64,000 nucleotides of DNA from Posidonia oceanica (GCA_037176725.1 JAZBRS010000026.1:151043501-151107500); one strand, 5' to 3'; counted from the first letter of the stretch, positions 34,042-46,613 are shown. Notes: generated from the sequence alone by a model not told the origin. Numbers and translations are program-made.

Positions 34042-34450
34042 GAACAATGGCAACTGTACTTTGATGGTGCTGTCAACAAGAAGGGCTGAGGCGTAGGCGC
34101 AGTGCTGACCACGCCGCAGGGGCAGATGATTCCTTTTGCGAGGAAGCTAACTTTCAAATGCACAAACAATGAATTAGAATATGAAGCATGCATCCTGGGA
34201 TTGAAGGTCACCCTCGAGCATAAGGCATAGAAGCTACATGTGCACAGCGATGCCATACTCGTAATCTCTCAAGTGAATGGCGACTGGAGAACAAAGGATC
34301 CAAAACTTGTGCAATATCATGAACACCTGCTGAAGCTAATGGAAGAATTCGAGAGCATCTGCTTCACATACATGAACAGAGCAAGGAACGCATATGCAGA
34401 TGCACTGGCAACCCTAGCATCCTGGCTCAGTATACCTGAAGTTAGTGCAG
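34042..34450 (+). pseudogene. Element B second (archaeal-type) RNase H
   Basis: Shows WQLYFDGAVNKKG (first Asp codon 34063-34065), KCTNNELEYEACILGL, HSDAILVISQVNGDW and NAYADALATLASW (last catalytic Asp, near 34400). The normal Glu of the N-E-A-E-Y motif is partly altered (E-L-E-Y) and G-D is S-D. TGA at 34087 and TAG at about 34228 interrupt it. It is the reference for the split copy in A. Confidence 0.87.
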
Positions 34451-34539
34451 TAGATGTATCAGTTACCTACATAGAGCAGCCCGCACATTGCATGAGCATA
34501 GAAGAGGCAAATCCAGCAGAAGAACGGCCCTGGTATCAT

Positions 34540-35772
34540 GACATCAAGGCTTTCTTGGAGTCCGGCAGCCTTCTACCCGACACCACAGCAGCAGATAAGA
34601 GAACTTTGGTGCAACTGGCGTCTAAGTATGTACTAGGGGCAGGGCAGCTATACAGAAGATCATACAATCAGATGCTATTACACTGCCTGAACAAGTCGGA
34701 GGTTGACATGCTGATGCTTCAAGTGCATGCAGGGACCTGTGGCCCACACATGAACGACATCCTCCTGGCCAAGAAGATCATGCTCCAAGGCTATTTCTGG
34801 CTGACCATGGAAGTAGACTGCTGCCAGTTTGTGCATAAATGCCACAACTGCTAGATCCATGGTAACTTCATCAAGGCTCCCCCACAACAACTGCATAACA
34901 TGTCATCGCCATGGCCTTTCTTCACCTGGGGGATCGATGTCATTGGCGCAATACACCCTCCTACTTCAAACGGTCATTGCTACATTCTGGTAGTGATTGA
35001 CTATTTTACTAAGTGGGTGGAAGCAGCCTCCTACAAGATAGTTACGGTCGTGGCCACAGAAAAGTTTATCAGAAACTATATCGTCGCCCGGTATGGGGTC
35101 CCACACACACTCATCTCTGATAACGACACAAAATTTATTGCCAAAAGGACCGAGGAATACCTACAGAGCCTCAAGATCAAGCATCACAGGTCCTCGCCTT
35201 ATCGGCCACAGATGAACGGAGCAATGGAGTCTGCCAACAAGAAAATTGTTAAAATCATGAAGAAAATGGTAGAAACCCATAAGGATTGGCATGACAAGCT
35301 CCCGAACGCACTCTGGGCGTACAGGACATCAATCTGGACCTCAACAGGAGCCACCCCGTACTCTCTGGTGTACGGCATGGAGGCGGTGCTGCCTGTCGAA
35401 GTAGAGATCCCCTCCCTACGGATCCTACGAGAAGCTGAGTTGAAAGAAGTAGAATGGGTCGAAGACCGCTGTGTTCAACTGAATCTGATCGACGAGCATA
35501 GGCTGCAAGCTATGCACAACGCTCATTGTTACCAGAAGCGGATGGCTAGAGCATACTTGAAAAAGGTTCAACCCAGAAGCTTCCAGTTAGGAGATCTTGT
35601 TCTGCGTACCATTCATTTGCTAGACGGTGGAGGCAAATTCCGACCCAATTGGCGTGGCCCCTTTGTGGTCAAGCAGATCTTCTCGGGCAGTGCTGTAACC
35701 CTTGAGGACATGGACTAGGTCGAGCAGTCCATGCCGGTCAACCTGTGCTACCTCAAGAAGTACTATCAGTAG
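34540..35772 (+). pseudogene. Element B integrase
   Basis: The integrase inserts the cDNA. It has an HHCC zinc domain (VHAGTCGPHMN, then CHNC, 34720-34854), broken by TAG at 34852 where A has CAG. The DDE core has Asp codons at 34936 and 35119 and Glu at 35227, spaced D-x60-D-x35-E; the Gly after DN is changed to Asp. The C-terminal part carries the GPF/GPY-type motif NWRGPFVV near 35655. There is no chromodomain, as expected for Tat. The last in-frame stop is at 35770-35772, after a TAG at 35716 in place of CAG. Confidence 0.9.
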
Positions 35773-37068
35773 CCTAGGGCAACCACTGCAGATCCTTCTT
35801 CTCCATCCCACCTCTTGCATCCCCACCCCTTGTACACTTCCATACCTCTTTTCATCCTATCTCTCGCATCTTTACCCCTGTACATCTTCATACATCGCTT
35901 TGACCTATCTTCTGCATTTTCATCACTGCGTTTCCATACAATCCGTCCTTTATCCCTTTCACAATCATTATTGTCATCCTCATAAATCAAGCATTGCATC
36001 TAGCCTGGTGATGAAAATCGGAAGTGCTTGCCTACTCTGGAAGGAGTCTACCCGACCTCACCTGACACTACTTAGATGTCTTAGCTAGTGAGGGAGCCAC
36101 CGCTCAGTGAGCACGGCCGAAATGCCCAAACACCTAAGGACTTACACCCCTAGAACAAAAATGCTGGGCGTTAGCCAGAAAAGAACGCATGTCTGGGCCT
36201 GGACACACAAGAAAAGGGAAAAGAAGAGCCAAAGTTCACACCTGGGGATCCAAGCCCCATAAGGCCCAACCCCCATATCTCAAAAAAAACCAGGCGCCCA
36301 TTTCCTCTAGGTTAGGGATAGCGAAAACCTATGAGCCAAAAAAAAAAGAAAAGAAAAAAAAAACAACAAAACAAAAGAAAAAAAAGAAGAAAAGAAAAAA
36401 AGAGAATGATAGAAAAGAATAATGGGGGAAACAAAAGTCAACCCCAGAAATAACGGCAAGTAGAGTAATCCCGTACCTTTTACCTACCCTAGAGAAGAAT
36501 CAAAATTCAAGCCAGGTCCTTCTTGTCTCCAAGACAGGAATAGGGAGAGCCCTGCACACCTATATGGAAGCAAAAGAGACAAGAAAAAGAAAAAGAGTAG
36601 GTGTAAGTCCTTGAGAGTTTGGCATGGAGCCTGTCCTCTCTACACCACCACCAAACATCACCAACACCCTTTCCTAGAGTGCCACCAACAAGCTAGGAGT
36701 CTGAGTAGAGTCCGGTGAGTCAGGGACCGCTCCCTTCCTATACAGCAGGCGCTAAGTACTCCGTATGCTGAGGGTAAAGCATACCAATCATAAACCACGC
36801 ATACATCTGCATCATCGATCATTCTTTTCCTTCTTTCACTCCGCTCTGCAAAACTTGCCCCGGTACTGAGACAGTACTCCTACCAAGCACAGATTGACCT
36901 TCTCCAAGCTTCGCTGGTCCAGAACTCCTACCAGCCCCTACCTGCGCAGACGGAAATCCCCTTGTTTGAATATGCTTAAGTCTCTGTGTTTGAATGCTAA
37001 CTGCTGAACATAGCTGAACTGCTTTATTAGCTTCTGAATCTGCTTCCTTATCAGTTAGTGATTATATG
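35773..37068 (+). other. Element B spacer between integrase and the extra frame
   Basis: No coding frame is supported. It contains ttgcctactctggaaggagtctacc (36027-36051), which recurs in A at 54066, and a low-complexity A-rich tract (36335-36410). It is interrupted at 37068 by solo LTR C; 43195 continues it. The joined sequence matches 55040-55110 of element A and ends in cag before gtacctgaag, a possible 3' splice site upstream of the extra frame. Confidence 0.65.
37064..37068 (+). repeat. Target-site duplication of solo LTR C, left copy (ATATG)
   Basis: ATATG flanks LTR C here and at 43195-43199. Confidence 0.9.
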
Positions 37069-40000
37069 TGTTGACACCCCATCTTGGCAGGCTTGGACCA
37101 TTTGGGACCCTCCTGGTAATTGCTGGACTCAAACCCAAACCAAACCAAACCCTAACCCTCTTCTTTACCCTTCAAAACCAGCCAAACTTGACCTAAGCCT
37201 TTACCCCTCTTCCTAAGCTCAAAACCTGACCAAAATCCATAGGAAAACCCACCAACACCTACTTAGCAGACTTACCCAAGAACTTAGAAATTTCCAACCC
37301 AAGACCATTCCCAAAAACCCTAGAAAACCTAGGTGAAACTCCCCTTTTTCTACATCTTAAAACCCCTCCAAAACCTCCTTGGAATCAAACCAAAACTTCA
37401 GAGCCAGCTCCTCAAACCCTAGCCTACCCACTCTCCAACTTTCATCCCAATCCAAGACCTCTAAGCCTCTCATTTGCCCTAATTATCCTTTTCTCTCTCT
37501 GGGATTATCGTTTTCTCTCTCCTCTCTCTCTTCTGATTATCATCTCTCTTTTCATCCCCTTCTTGCCCTTTTTCTTGCCTGGCTGTGGCCCCTCTTTGTG
37601 CTTCTATCCCTTCTCTATCTTATTCCAATTTTTACTTTATTTTTAACATTTTCCCTGAATTTTAAAAAATCATTTTCCTCCAACTCATCTCTTTCCTTTT
37701 TACTTCTCCCTTTTCCCATTTTCTTCCTCCTTCTCTTTTCCTTTTCTTTCTTTTGCTAAAATCCATAAAAAGCCCTAAAAATCTGTAAAACTCCAAAACA
37801 TAAGAGAAACAAACCAGAACTCTAAGAAAAGTAATTAAAAACATTAAACAAACAATTAAAAACCTAAACTTAACTAAATCAAGCTAAAAAAAAATCAAAC
37901 ATGCAAACTAAAAAATGCAAAACAAACTAAAAGAAAATACTGAAAAATCAAGGAAAAAACTAAAATAAAATCAAAACCCACCAAAAGTGAAAACCCTCTC
38001 AAAAGAATTAAAAAAAACCCTAAAAAGAAGTAAAACAATTAAAACACTAAGATAAGTAATTAATGAAAGAAAAAAGCCTAACTTAGCAAACCTAAGAAAA
38101 AACAACCTAAGAACTTCATTAAAAAGAAAATGAAAAACACATTAAAAAGACTTAAAAAACGCTTAATCAGATAAGAGAAACCCAATTAAAAAACATCAAG
38201 AAAAATCAACAAATGAAAATCAAAAACCTAATCCCAAGAGACTTAAGAAAAGAAAACCCTAAAAGACTAAAACTAAAAGCCCAAAACCCATTCCAATTAA
38301 TACGAAAACAAATCCTAAAAATCCTAATTAATACCCTGAATGCTTAACAAGAGAAACACAATTTTAAGAACAATTTAAAAAAGACTTAACAACACTTAAT
38401 CAAGTGGAAAATGAATTAAAAAACAAAAGAAACCCTAAAACCCTAATCAAGCCCAAAACCCCTTTAAACCACACTAATTAACCTAGAAACAATCATTAAA
38501 AAATGTAATCAAGACCCTAACCTACAACACAATCACACTAACATTTTGCTTATTTTTATTTTATTTTTCCTAATTTATTTCTTCCCTTTCTTCTCCTCCA
38601 TTTCTCTTCCTCCTCTTATCCTTTTTCCTTTTTCTCTCTGTTGGGCCCGTCAGCCCGTTTCCCTTCTTTTTTTCCTTTTTTTCAAACCCGCGGCCCGACC
38701 CACGGTCACCGTCTTCTTCTTCCTCCTTCCCTCCGCATAGTACCCCCTCTTCGACCTTCTGCAACCGTCTGCCATCTTCAGTCCTCGTCCTCTGCAGACA
38801 CACCCTCTCACAGCCGGCCGCCCATTGCAGCCCTTCCTCTGCCTTCGCTCTACCTTTCGGCGTTTGCAGCCCCCTAGCCCACGCCTCTCGCCAGCCTATT
38901 CCTCTTTGCCACGGCTGCCAACTTCTTGCCGTTGCCACCAATCTCCTGCAAACTTACCTTCCCAAGCCAGCCTCCTGCCATGGCGTTCGAGTGCTCCAGC
39001 TCGAACAAAACCCGACCTCCTTCTTCCTCCTTCAGACAGCCTTTCATCATCGGCAGAGAGGGAGTGAACCAGAGATCAGAATTCCAAAGCTTTTTCCCCA
39101 CCTGAACCGACATCTATTCTCCTCCTCTGCATCCTTCAATTCCCCGAGAAGAGAGAGCAGCAAGAGAGAACCTGAGAGAGTCCTTGGCATCTCGGAGAGA
39201 AGCCATCATTCCAGAGCATTCCCACACCCAATCCTTCTCCTTTTCCCTCTGAAAATCCACCAGATCATCCTCTTCTTTTTCCAAAAAACCAAACCCCGTC
39301 CAAGCCCCAATTGCTCTTCAAACTGATCCCCCAAACTCACCCAGCAACCCAGCCTTCTCCCTCCACCATTTCCCAGCCATTCCACCACACGAAACCACCC
39401 CAGATCACCTGAATCCACCGCAGAAAGCCAACAGAACCCAACACAACCCATTCAACAATTCCCTTCACCACAGCCCGCAACTTCCTTCCAAACTCCACCC
39501 AGATAATCACCAAACCACCACCTTCCAGAAGCACCTAACCTTCAGCCCTTTTCCTCACCACCGGCCAAGTACTCCACCACAAACACCTATCCTCCTCACT
39601 GACCAGAAACCCGGCCATCTCCCGAATCCACTCCACAGCCTCCAGAATAGCAAACCAACTATCCAGAATCACTCTCCGAACCTCCAGCGGTCCTCCGAAG
39701 GCCCAATCCAATCCAAAGAGTAGCAAACAACTCCCCCGACCTCCGGCAACATTCTGTGAATCCAAAAACTCCGAATCTTCAGCTGAGCTTCGAAGCTCGC
39801 GTCCGATCGATCGAGAAGCACCGGAAGCATGTCCTGAAGCCGCTCCGACCTTCGCGAGCAGCTAACGATCACCGCAGCGACCGGACGACCTCCGTCGACG
39901 ACTGCTGAAGTTGCTGAGGTCGGGAGGACGACTCAGACACGGAGCCAGGTGATTCTCTGCTCCTTTAGTCTTCTTTTCTTCCCGTGCTGCTTTTTCGCCC

Positions 40001-43000
40001 CTTAGAAGTAAGCTTCCGGCCCCTCCTGCTCCGATGCCACTCTCCGGTCAGGTCGTCTTCTCCGGCGCAGTTCTCCGATCGTCGCGTCGCTCCGGCCAGC
40101 GGAACGCGACTCTGGAGGTTGCCACAGGACCGCACGAACCTCAGGAAGCTTCTCCGGCCCTCAGAACGCGGCGTCGCTGCGTCGATCGCCGGGACGAAGC
40201 TCCTGAAGCTCTGCAGTGCTCCGGCGACCGTTCTAGTCCGTTCCAGGTCGCGTCGTCCTCCGCCGATCGCCGCCCGATCTCCGTCAGCACCGGGAGCACC
40301 TCCCCCGCCGGACAGCACGTCTCCAGCACCCCTGTGCCGACGGTCGTGGGCGCTGGCAGCTTGCTGCTACAGTGCCCACGGCCGTCGGCCGTTTACTGTT
40401 CATTTATTTTTCCGTTTGTATGGTTTGCTAATAAATATTGCATGTCTGGTCTAAGTTTTCATTATTTTGCGTTTCAGTCCTTATTTCATTTAATCTGCTG
40501 CATTTTTGAATTAAAACCATGCTAAATTGCTTTATGTATTTCTGTTCTTCTGTATTTACATTCCAGTCCTTTTACTGTGCTGTTTAGTTATAAATATTTA
40601 TGCTTTAGCCCTTCTGTTTTCAGTTATTACATCCAGGTCCTGCAGTAGATCATTTAATTTAAATGCATCAAGTTTATCATATCATATTGCATTCTGTGTC
40701 CCTGTGTTTTACTGTTTTTGCATTTAGGTCCCATGCACTGTAGTAACTTAGGGTTTATTTCCTTATTTTGCATACTGCATTGCATATTTGCCCCTCTGTT
40801 TTTTTCTTTTTGCATTTAGGTCCATTTTAAATGCACAGTAATCATTTTGCATGCATTTTAGCTTATTGCATTGCATTTTCAACCCTGCATTTTCAAAAAA
40901 TTGCATGTCAGTCCATCATCTGTGATTTCAGAGCATATTTTGCATACTAAATTGCATTTTTGACCTCGCATGATTTCAAAATGACACATAGGCCCTTTGC
41001 ATCATTATAAAATCATGTAAAATGCTTGTTTTGCCCTCAAAATTGCATTCTAGCTCCCATGTTTGCAAAATTGCACGTAGGCCCTCCACTTGCATTCCCA
41101 GACTCCCTAGAACCCTGTTTTCTGGAAAAATTGCATTTTAGACCCTAGAATTTTTCAAAATTGCATTTTGCTTGCCATTTGCTTTCAAAACTTCCTCTGA
41201 TGCATACCCACTTTTTAAAATATCATTCTAAGCCCAGTCTTTTGCAAAACTGCATGCAATCCCTCCTGTTTCCAAAACCCCTGCCTGTAGAGCCCCATCT
41301 TTTTCAAAACTCTGGTTTTAACCCCCTTTTCTTTCTGAAAATGCATTTGAATCCCTGTTTTTCCCAAAATTCTCCCTCTTGTCTTTTCTTGCTTCTGCAT
41401 GCATTCTGCATTCATTTAGCTTTGCATTAAGCATTCCTTTTGCACACACTAAAGCCCCCTTAGCTCTCATTCACCTGGGAGGACCTTTTGCACACCCCTA
41501 GGATCTCCTGAACACTTAGATCTGTTCTTCTCCCCTGTTCTGGCCCTCCTGCTTTGAAGCTGCGACATCTTCCAATCCAGCCGTTGGATCTTCTCAAACA
41601 AGCTGCCCAGACGACCGCGGCGAAGCGCTCTTCAGCATGGACCAAGCAGATTTCAAATCAGGCCTCAGGATTTCCAGGTATGTCCTCCTGAACCCCTCCA
41701 TTGCATTCATTTGCATGTCATTTGCATAATTTGCTTTGTTTTCGCTTTCCGTCTCTTTGAGCATGTAGAATAGGACCTCCCCTTCCTGTCTATCAACTCA
41801 GATCCCTGTTTCGCGTTTCCCCAAGGGTTTTGTGTTGCGTTTTCCTTGGATTCACCACTTAATGCGACTCTCTTCCCCCTTTTCCACGATCCGATCGCGC
41901 CGCGAGCTTTGGGCAGCGTGTGAGACACATCGTGGGGCGGTTTAGTGGGAAACGGTCACAAAGCAGTGGTAATCCCTCCGTTTGCACATTCTCCCCATTG
42001 TAGGTCTTCACACCTACTCTGTACGGCCCTCAAACAGTGTCTGTTCTCACACACGCACTGTTTGCTTCTCCTTTCGCTTTTCTTATCCTCTCTCTTTGCA
42101 TCTGCATTTGCATGGCTTTGCCGAGGTTTTATTCCGTCTTTTGGCACCGCTTTGCGTGCCCGCTCTCGCTTTTGGCACCGTTTCGCGTGCCCGCTTCGCT
42201 TCTGGCACCGTTTTGCGTGCCCGCTTCGTTTTGGCACCGTTTTGCATGCCCGCTCTCATCTTTGGCACCGTTCTGCGTGCCTGCTTTGCTTTTGCGTCGT
42301 TTTGCGCGCTCGCTTTCGTTTTGGCACCGTTTCGCGTGCCCGCCTCGTCCTTTGCACCGTTTTGTGTGTCGCCTTGCTTTTTCGCCCTTTTTGCATGCCC
42401 GCTCTCGTCTTTGGCACCGTTCTGCGTGCCTGCTTTGCTTTTGCGTCTTTTTGCGCGCTCGCTTTCGTTTTGGCACCGTTTCGCGTGCCTGCCTCGTCCT
42501 TTTGCACCGTTTCGCATGCTGTTTTCTGTTTCTCTCCTCGTTTTGCATGTTTTACGCTGTTTTCTCTTGCATGTCGATCGCATTGCATGGTTTTACCGAT
42601 GTTTTGCTTTTTCGCCTGCATTTGCATATAGGGCAGTGATGCTTACTGCCTGGAGTTCTCACGAGCCAGGTTCCGCCCGGTTCGGAACACAGACAACGTG
42701 GCTGAGCACTTAGATAGCACGTTTACTTCCTTGCTTTGCATCCCTCCACTTAGAGCACACCTATGAGCATTCATTCAGGCATTTAGGCATCCAAATCTGC
42801 ATTTCCCTGCGTATGCGAGCGTAAGCCTAGAAAGACCGATTCTCGGGCGTGTCGGGGGTGCCTAACACCTTCCCCGCACGTAACAGGAGTCCTTGCCCAG
42901 TCTTTTGGCCCGTAATGACCATATCGCCCTTATCCTAGGCATGAGTCATCTCATTTGCATGTATTTGCATTTGTTTTCCTTTGCATAGCTTTGCTTTGCA

Positions 43001-43194
43001 TTTCTTGCTTGGTTTTGCGTGTTAATCCACGCATTTTCCCCGATTTTCCTTGTCTTCCGCTAATAGACATGGTGGCGACTCTGATTTGTCTTATTTTCCT
43101 CTTTTCTCCTCGATTTTAAGTGTTTTCGAGTTGAGCCTCTTCCTCGGATCAATCGCCGCTAATAGTAAGCCTGATTCCGATTGGGATTACTACA
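37069..43194 (+). repeat. Solo LTR C (6.1 kb)
   Basis: A single LTR from TGTTGACACC to TACTACA, with a perfect 5-bp duplication and no internal region, so the element was lost by recombination between its two LTRs. Blocks resemble LTR B: AAACCCTA-type words (37150-37400), pyrimidine tracts (37480-37760, 38540-38640), an A-rich block (37790-38540), a GC-rich block (38640-40370), a T-rich block (40380-41450), a tandem repeat (42127-42560) and the R/U5-like core (42630-43194). The last part lacks about 40 bp carrying one arm of the terminal hairpin. Between 41830 and 41990 it contains sequence that in B lies downstream of the PBS. Confidence 0.93.
42127..42560 (+). repeat. Tandem repeat ggcaccgttttgcgtgcccg in LTR C
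   Basis: About 12 units of 33-38 bp, each containing ggcaccgtttygcgtgcc and gctytcgytttt. It corresponds to the shorter array in LTR B at 24596-24790. Long apparent open frames on both strands here come only from the repeat composition. Confidence 0.85.
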
Positions 43195-43199
43195 ATATG
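43195..43199 (+). repeat. Target-site duplication of solo LTR C, right copy (ATATG)
   Basis: Second copy of ATATG, followed by cctgtatgaaacc, which continues the interrupted spacer of element B. Confidence 0.9.
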
Positions 43200-43288
43200 C
43201 CTGTATGAAACCTGATGATCTACAGTCTTGGTAACAGGTACCTGAAGATTCTGCAGCAGCCATCTGCCTGCATTCTGCGGCCTGTGCA

Positions 43289-44490
43289 ATGGGTTTCCCT
43301 ACTCTAGTGACCCCAATGCATTGCTCCGATGTCTTGCGAGAATGGATCGGCAAACTCACCAAGGATGACTGCGAAAAGCTGCGCCGATGGGGCATTCCAA
43401 CCAAACATCTGAAGGCCGCTGACGTTGAAGTGGGCCACCATCTTCTGTGCGCCGCTGCAAGGTTCTGGAAACCAGCGCACCACGTCTTCCACTTAGGCAG
43501 GATGGAGCTGACACCCACACTAGAGGAAGTGCGCCGGATCTGCGGCTTCTCCAAGATCATGGGACCACCCATCTTCATGAGGCACGACAGATACATCGCG
43601 GTCCTGAGCCAGCTGACGGGGCTCTCTACTCAAAGCTGCCAGCAAAGACTGATCTTCACCAGCAGGCCCATGCCTCTGCTTCGCCTAGCACACTTTAATG
43701 AGACTGTGGAAAAGCATGCTGAACTCGGAGACGAGCTGTGACTCCGGGGATTTGTCACCCGCTTCCTAGGCAAGCTGATCTTTATTCATGGTAAAATGAC
43801 AATGGCCATCAAGATCGTTGAAATACCACTTGCTGTGGTGACCCAGCAAATAGACCTGGCACCAGTTGTCCTGGCAGAGACATATCGTGGGCAGGACTGC
43901 ATCTCGCATCGCTGCCGCTACTTCCATGGCTGCGGAGCACTCATACAGATCTAGCTAGTCGCACACTTAGAGATGGACCTTCTGTGCCCCCAGGCGCATG
44001 CTTTTGAAGCCTACTACAACGGTGACCATGCTAAGACAAACAAGAGCATCAAGGAAGAATACGAGAAGCTATCAGAGCTGACGGATGACGCAGTAACCTA
44101 GCATATCATCCCCTCTGCAGTCGAACCATTCACTGTCTTCTTCAGCACATGCGACATGCGACAGGTCGTTCTACCAGGATTCACTACGGGTGTGGAATAT
44201 CACCCAATCAGGTCATGTGGCAGTTTGGCTTCCGGCAGGGTGCCTTCATTGACAGCACGGCGCCCAGGCTTCTCCAGACATATCCCCTCAATACAACTGC
44301 TGCAACGAAAGAGCTGGCCAATCTAATGCAGCATGGAGTGCGGTTGTCAGACATCGCAGCTGCGAGAGGCATAGAATGCACTCATGAGTACGTGACCAAG
44401 GTGCAAGAGCTCTGGCCCTTCAATGAGATCCCGCCAGGCGGCCCCCTGTTCCCTGACTCCAAGAAATCCAAGAAGGCCCAAACCAGCTAG
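43289..44490 (+). pseudogene. Element B extra frame: plant-mobile-domain-like protein (broken)
   Basis: It begins at ATG 43289 (or 43316, the start shared with A). About 390 codons. It resembles the plant mobile domain (aminotransferase-like PMD family, as in MAIN/MAIL1): FHLGRMELTPTLEEVRRICGF (about residues 70-90), a Trp-rich HRCRYFHGCGALIQI segment, and YHPI...QFGFRQGAF near the C-terminus, the spacing and wording typical of PMD proteins. Three Trp codons became stops (TGA 43739; TAG near 43952 and 44099), and a base loss near 44205 shifts the frame; the last part is open from 44206 to TAG 44488. It sits between integrase and the 3' array, in sense orientation. I have not found catalytic residues; the role is unknown. 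Confidence 0.72.
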
Positions 44491-44988
44491 GGCACCTATG
44501 TAGCTGCTTGTTTAGTTTCTTTCCAAGTTATGCTGTATCTTTTGGCCTACCACAGGCGTGTAATCAACAGTTCTATCAATGCAAGAGTATTTTGTGCCAT
44601 CTGATTGTACTTCAAGACTGCTTAATGCATTTCATATCCTTGCCAATCATACCTTAGGGTCCCTGGCCAGACTTGCTGCCAAAATGATGCAGGAAAGTCC
44701 TCAGCAATCAATCTAGACGCTAGAATCTCTGCAGACGCACGCCGTCAAGTCAAGCCATCAAGTGTGCCCGGCCGAGTCTCTGCCGGGCTGGTACCCCAAA
44801 CTACTCGTATGACAAATGCGTCAGTTTTGTCTCCATCTCTTGTTTTTTCATGCCAGGGGTGCTTTCGCCAACCCCTGGTATCATCCTAATACCAGGGGCA
44901 TCTTTTCTGGCTATCCCTTGGTATCGTTCCCCCGGTGATATGCCTGGATGTCACGGGATGATCTGCTCTCGGAAAACCACTTGACGAC
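44491..44988 (+). other. Element B 3' spacer with strong inverted repeats
   Basis: Noncoding. Near 44767-44790 gcccggc pairs with gccgggc (7 bp). ccaggggt (44853-44860) pairs with acccctgg (44871-44878), and the latter overlaps ccccctggtat-type sequence (44872-44881) that instead pairs with ataccagggg (44889-44898, 10 bp). The two structures exclude each other. The same arrangement, with changed arms, is present in element A. Confidence 0.75.
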
Positions 44989-46613
44989 TGATAAGTCCGA
45001 TATCTTATCACTTTCTTCCTTGCCGGCCGATAAGTCTGATATCTTACCAATCAACCAATCAATCTATCCCTGCCGGCCGATAAGTCCGATATCTTATCAA
45101 TCAATCTAATCAAGCACCTCTTCGGCTGATGATCCGAAACTCATCACTCTTTCGGCTGATATCCGAAACTATCACTTGAAATTGCCCCCTTCCAGTTGAT
45201 AGGATCGTAAACTATCGCTATCGGTTGATAGGACCGTAAACTATCGCTCCCGGTTGATAGGACCGTAAACTATCGCTTCCGGTTTGATGGACCGTAAAAC
45301 ATCGCTCTTCAGCTGATGATCCGAAACTCATCACACTTTCGGCTGATATCCAAAACTATCACTTGCAATTGCCCCCTTCCGGTTGATAGGAACGTAAACT
45401 ATCGCTTCCGGTTGATAGGACCGTAAACTATCACTCCCGGTTGATAGGATCGTAAACTATTGCTTCCGGTTTGATGGACCGTAAAACATCGCTCTTCGGC
45501 TGATGATCCGAAACTCATCACTCTTTCGGCTGATATCCAAAACTATCACTCGCAATTGCCCCCTTCCGGTTGATAGGACCGTAAACTATCGCTTCCGGTT
45601 GATAGGACCGTAAACTATCACTCCTGGTTGATAGGACCGTAAACTATTGCTTCCGGTTTGATGGACCGTAAAACACGCTCTCCGGCTGATGATCCAAAAC
45701 TCATCTCTCTTTCGACTGATATCTGAAACTATCACCTGCAATTGCATTTTCCGGCTGATATCCAGTAACTATCAACTCACAACTGCACCTTCTGGTTAAT
45801 AGGACCGTAAACTATCACTTCCGGTTGATAGGACTGTAAACTATCACTTCCGGTTGATAGGACCGTAAACTATCGCTTCCGGTTGATAGGACCGTAAACT
45901 ATCACTTTCAGTTGATAGGACCGTAAACTATTGCTTCCGGTTGATAGGACTGTAAACTATCGCTTTCGGTTGATAGGACTGTAAACTATTGCTTCCGGTT
46001 GATAGGACCGTAAACTATCACTTCCGGTTGATTGGACCGTAAACTATCGCTTCTGATTTGATGGACCGTAAAACATCGCTCTCCGGCTGATGATCCGAAA
46101 CTCATCTCTCTTCCGGCTGATATCCACTAACTATCGCCCGCAGTTGTGTTTTCTGGCTGATATCCAGTAACTGTCACTCACAATCGCACCCTTTCCGGTT
46201 TGATGACCCGTAAAACATCGCTTTCCGGTTTGATGATCCATAAAGCATCGCTCTTCGGCTAATGATCTGAAACTCATCTCTCTTTCGGCTGATATCCGAA
46301 ACTATCATTTGCGATTGTGTTTTCCGACTGATATCCAGTAACTATCACCCTTCCAGTTGATAGGACCGTAAACTATCGCTTCTGATTGATAGGACCGTAA
46401 ACTATCGCTTCCGATTGATAGGACCGTAAACTATCACTCCCGGTTGATAGGACCATAAACTATCGCTTCCGGTTAATAGGACCATAAACTATCGCTTCTG
46501 ATTGATAGGACCGTAAACTATCACTCCCGGTTTGATGGACCGTAAAACAACGCTCCCGACTGATGATCCGAAACTCATTACCTCCGGTTGATAAGTCCGA
46601 TATCTTATCACTT
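44989..46613 (+). repeat. Tandem hairpin array in the element B 3' region
   Basis: About 1.6 kb of units of 18-31 bp, each a short inverted repeat. The main unit is 29 bp (ggttgataggaccgtaaact plus atcgcttcc). Stem/loop types: tgataag...cttatca (44989-45010), tgatga...tcatca (45127-45146), tgata...tatca (45157-45174), gatag...ctatc (most units) and gatg...catc. Loops contain ccgwaaa. Arms vary between units yet remain complementary. Higher-order blocks (gatga, gata, gatag, gatg) recur three to four times between 45120 and 45720. Not coding. Confidence 0.92.

Noticed and set aside
42037..42713. Frames of 160-243 codons on both strands in LTR C
   Set aside because: They coincide with the gcaccgttttgcgtgcc tandem repeat; period and composition create open frames on both strands.
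44989..46613. CRISPR-like array of short repeats
   Set aside because: No unique spacers, the sequence is within a plant retrotransposon, and units vary continuously.
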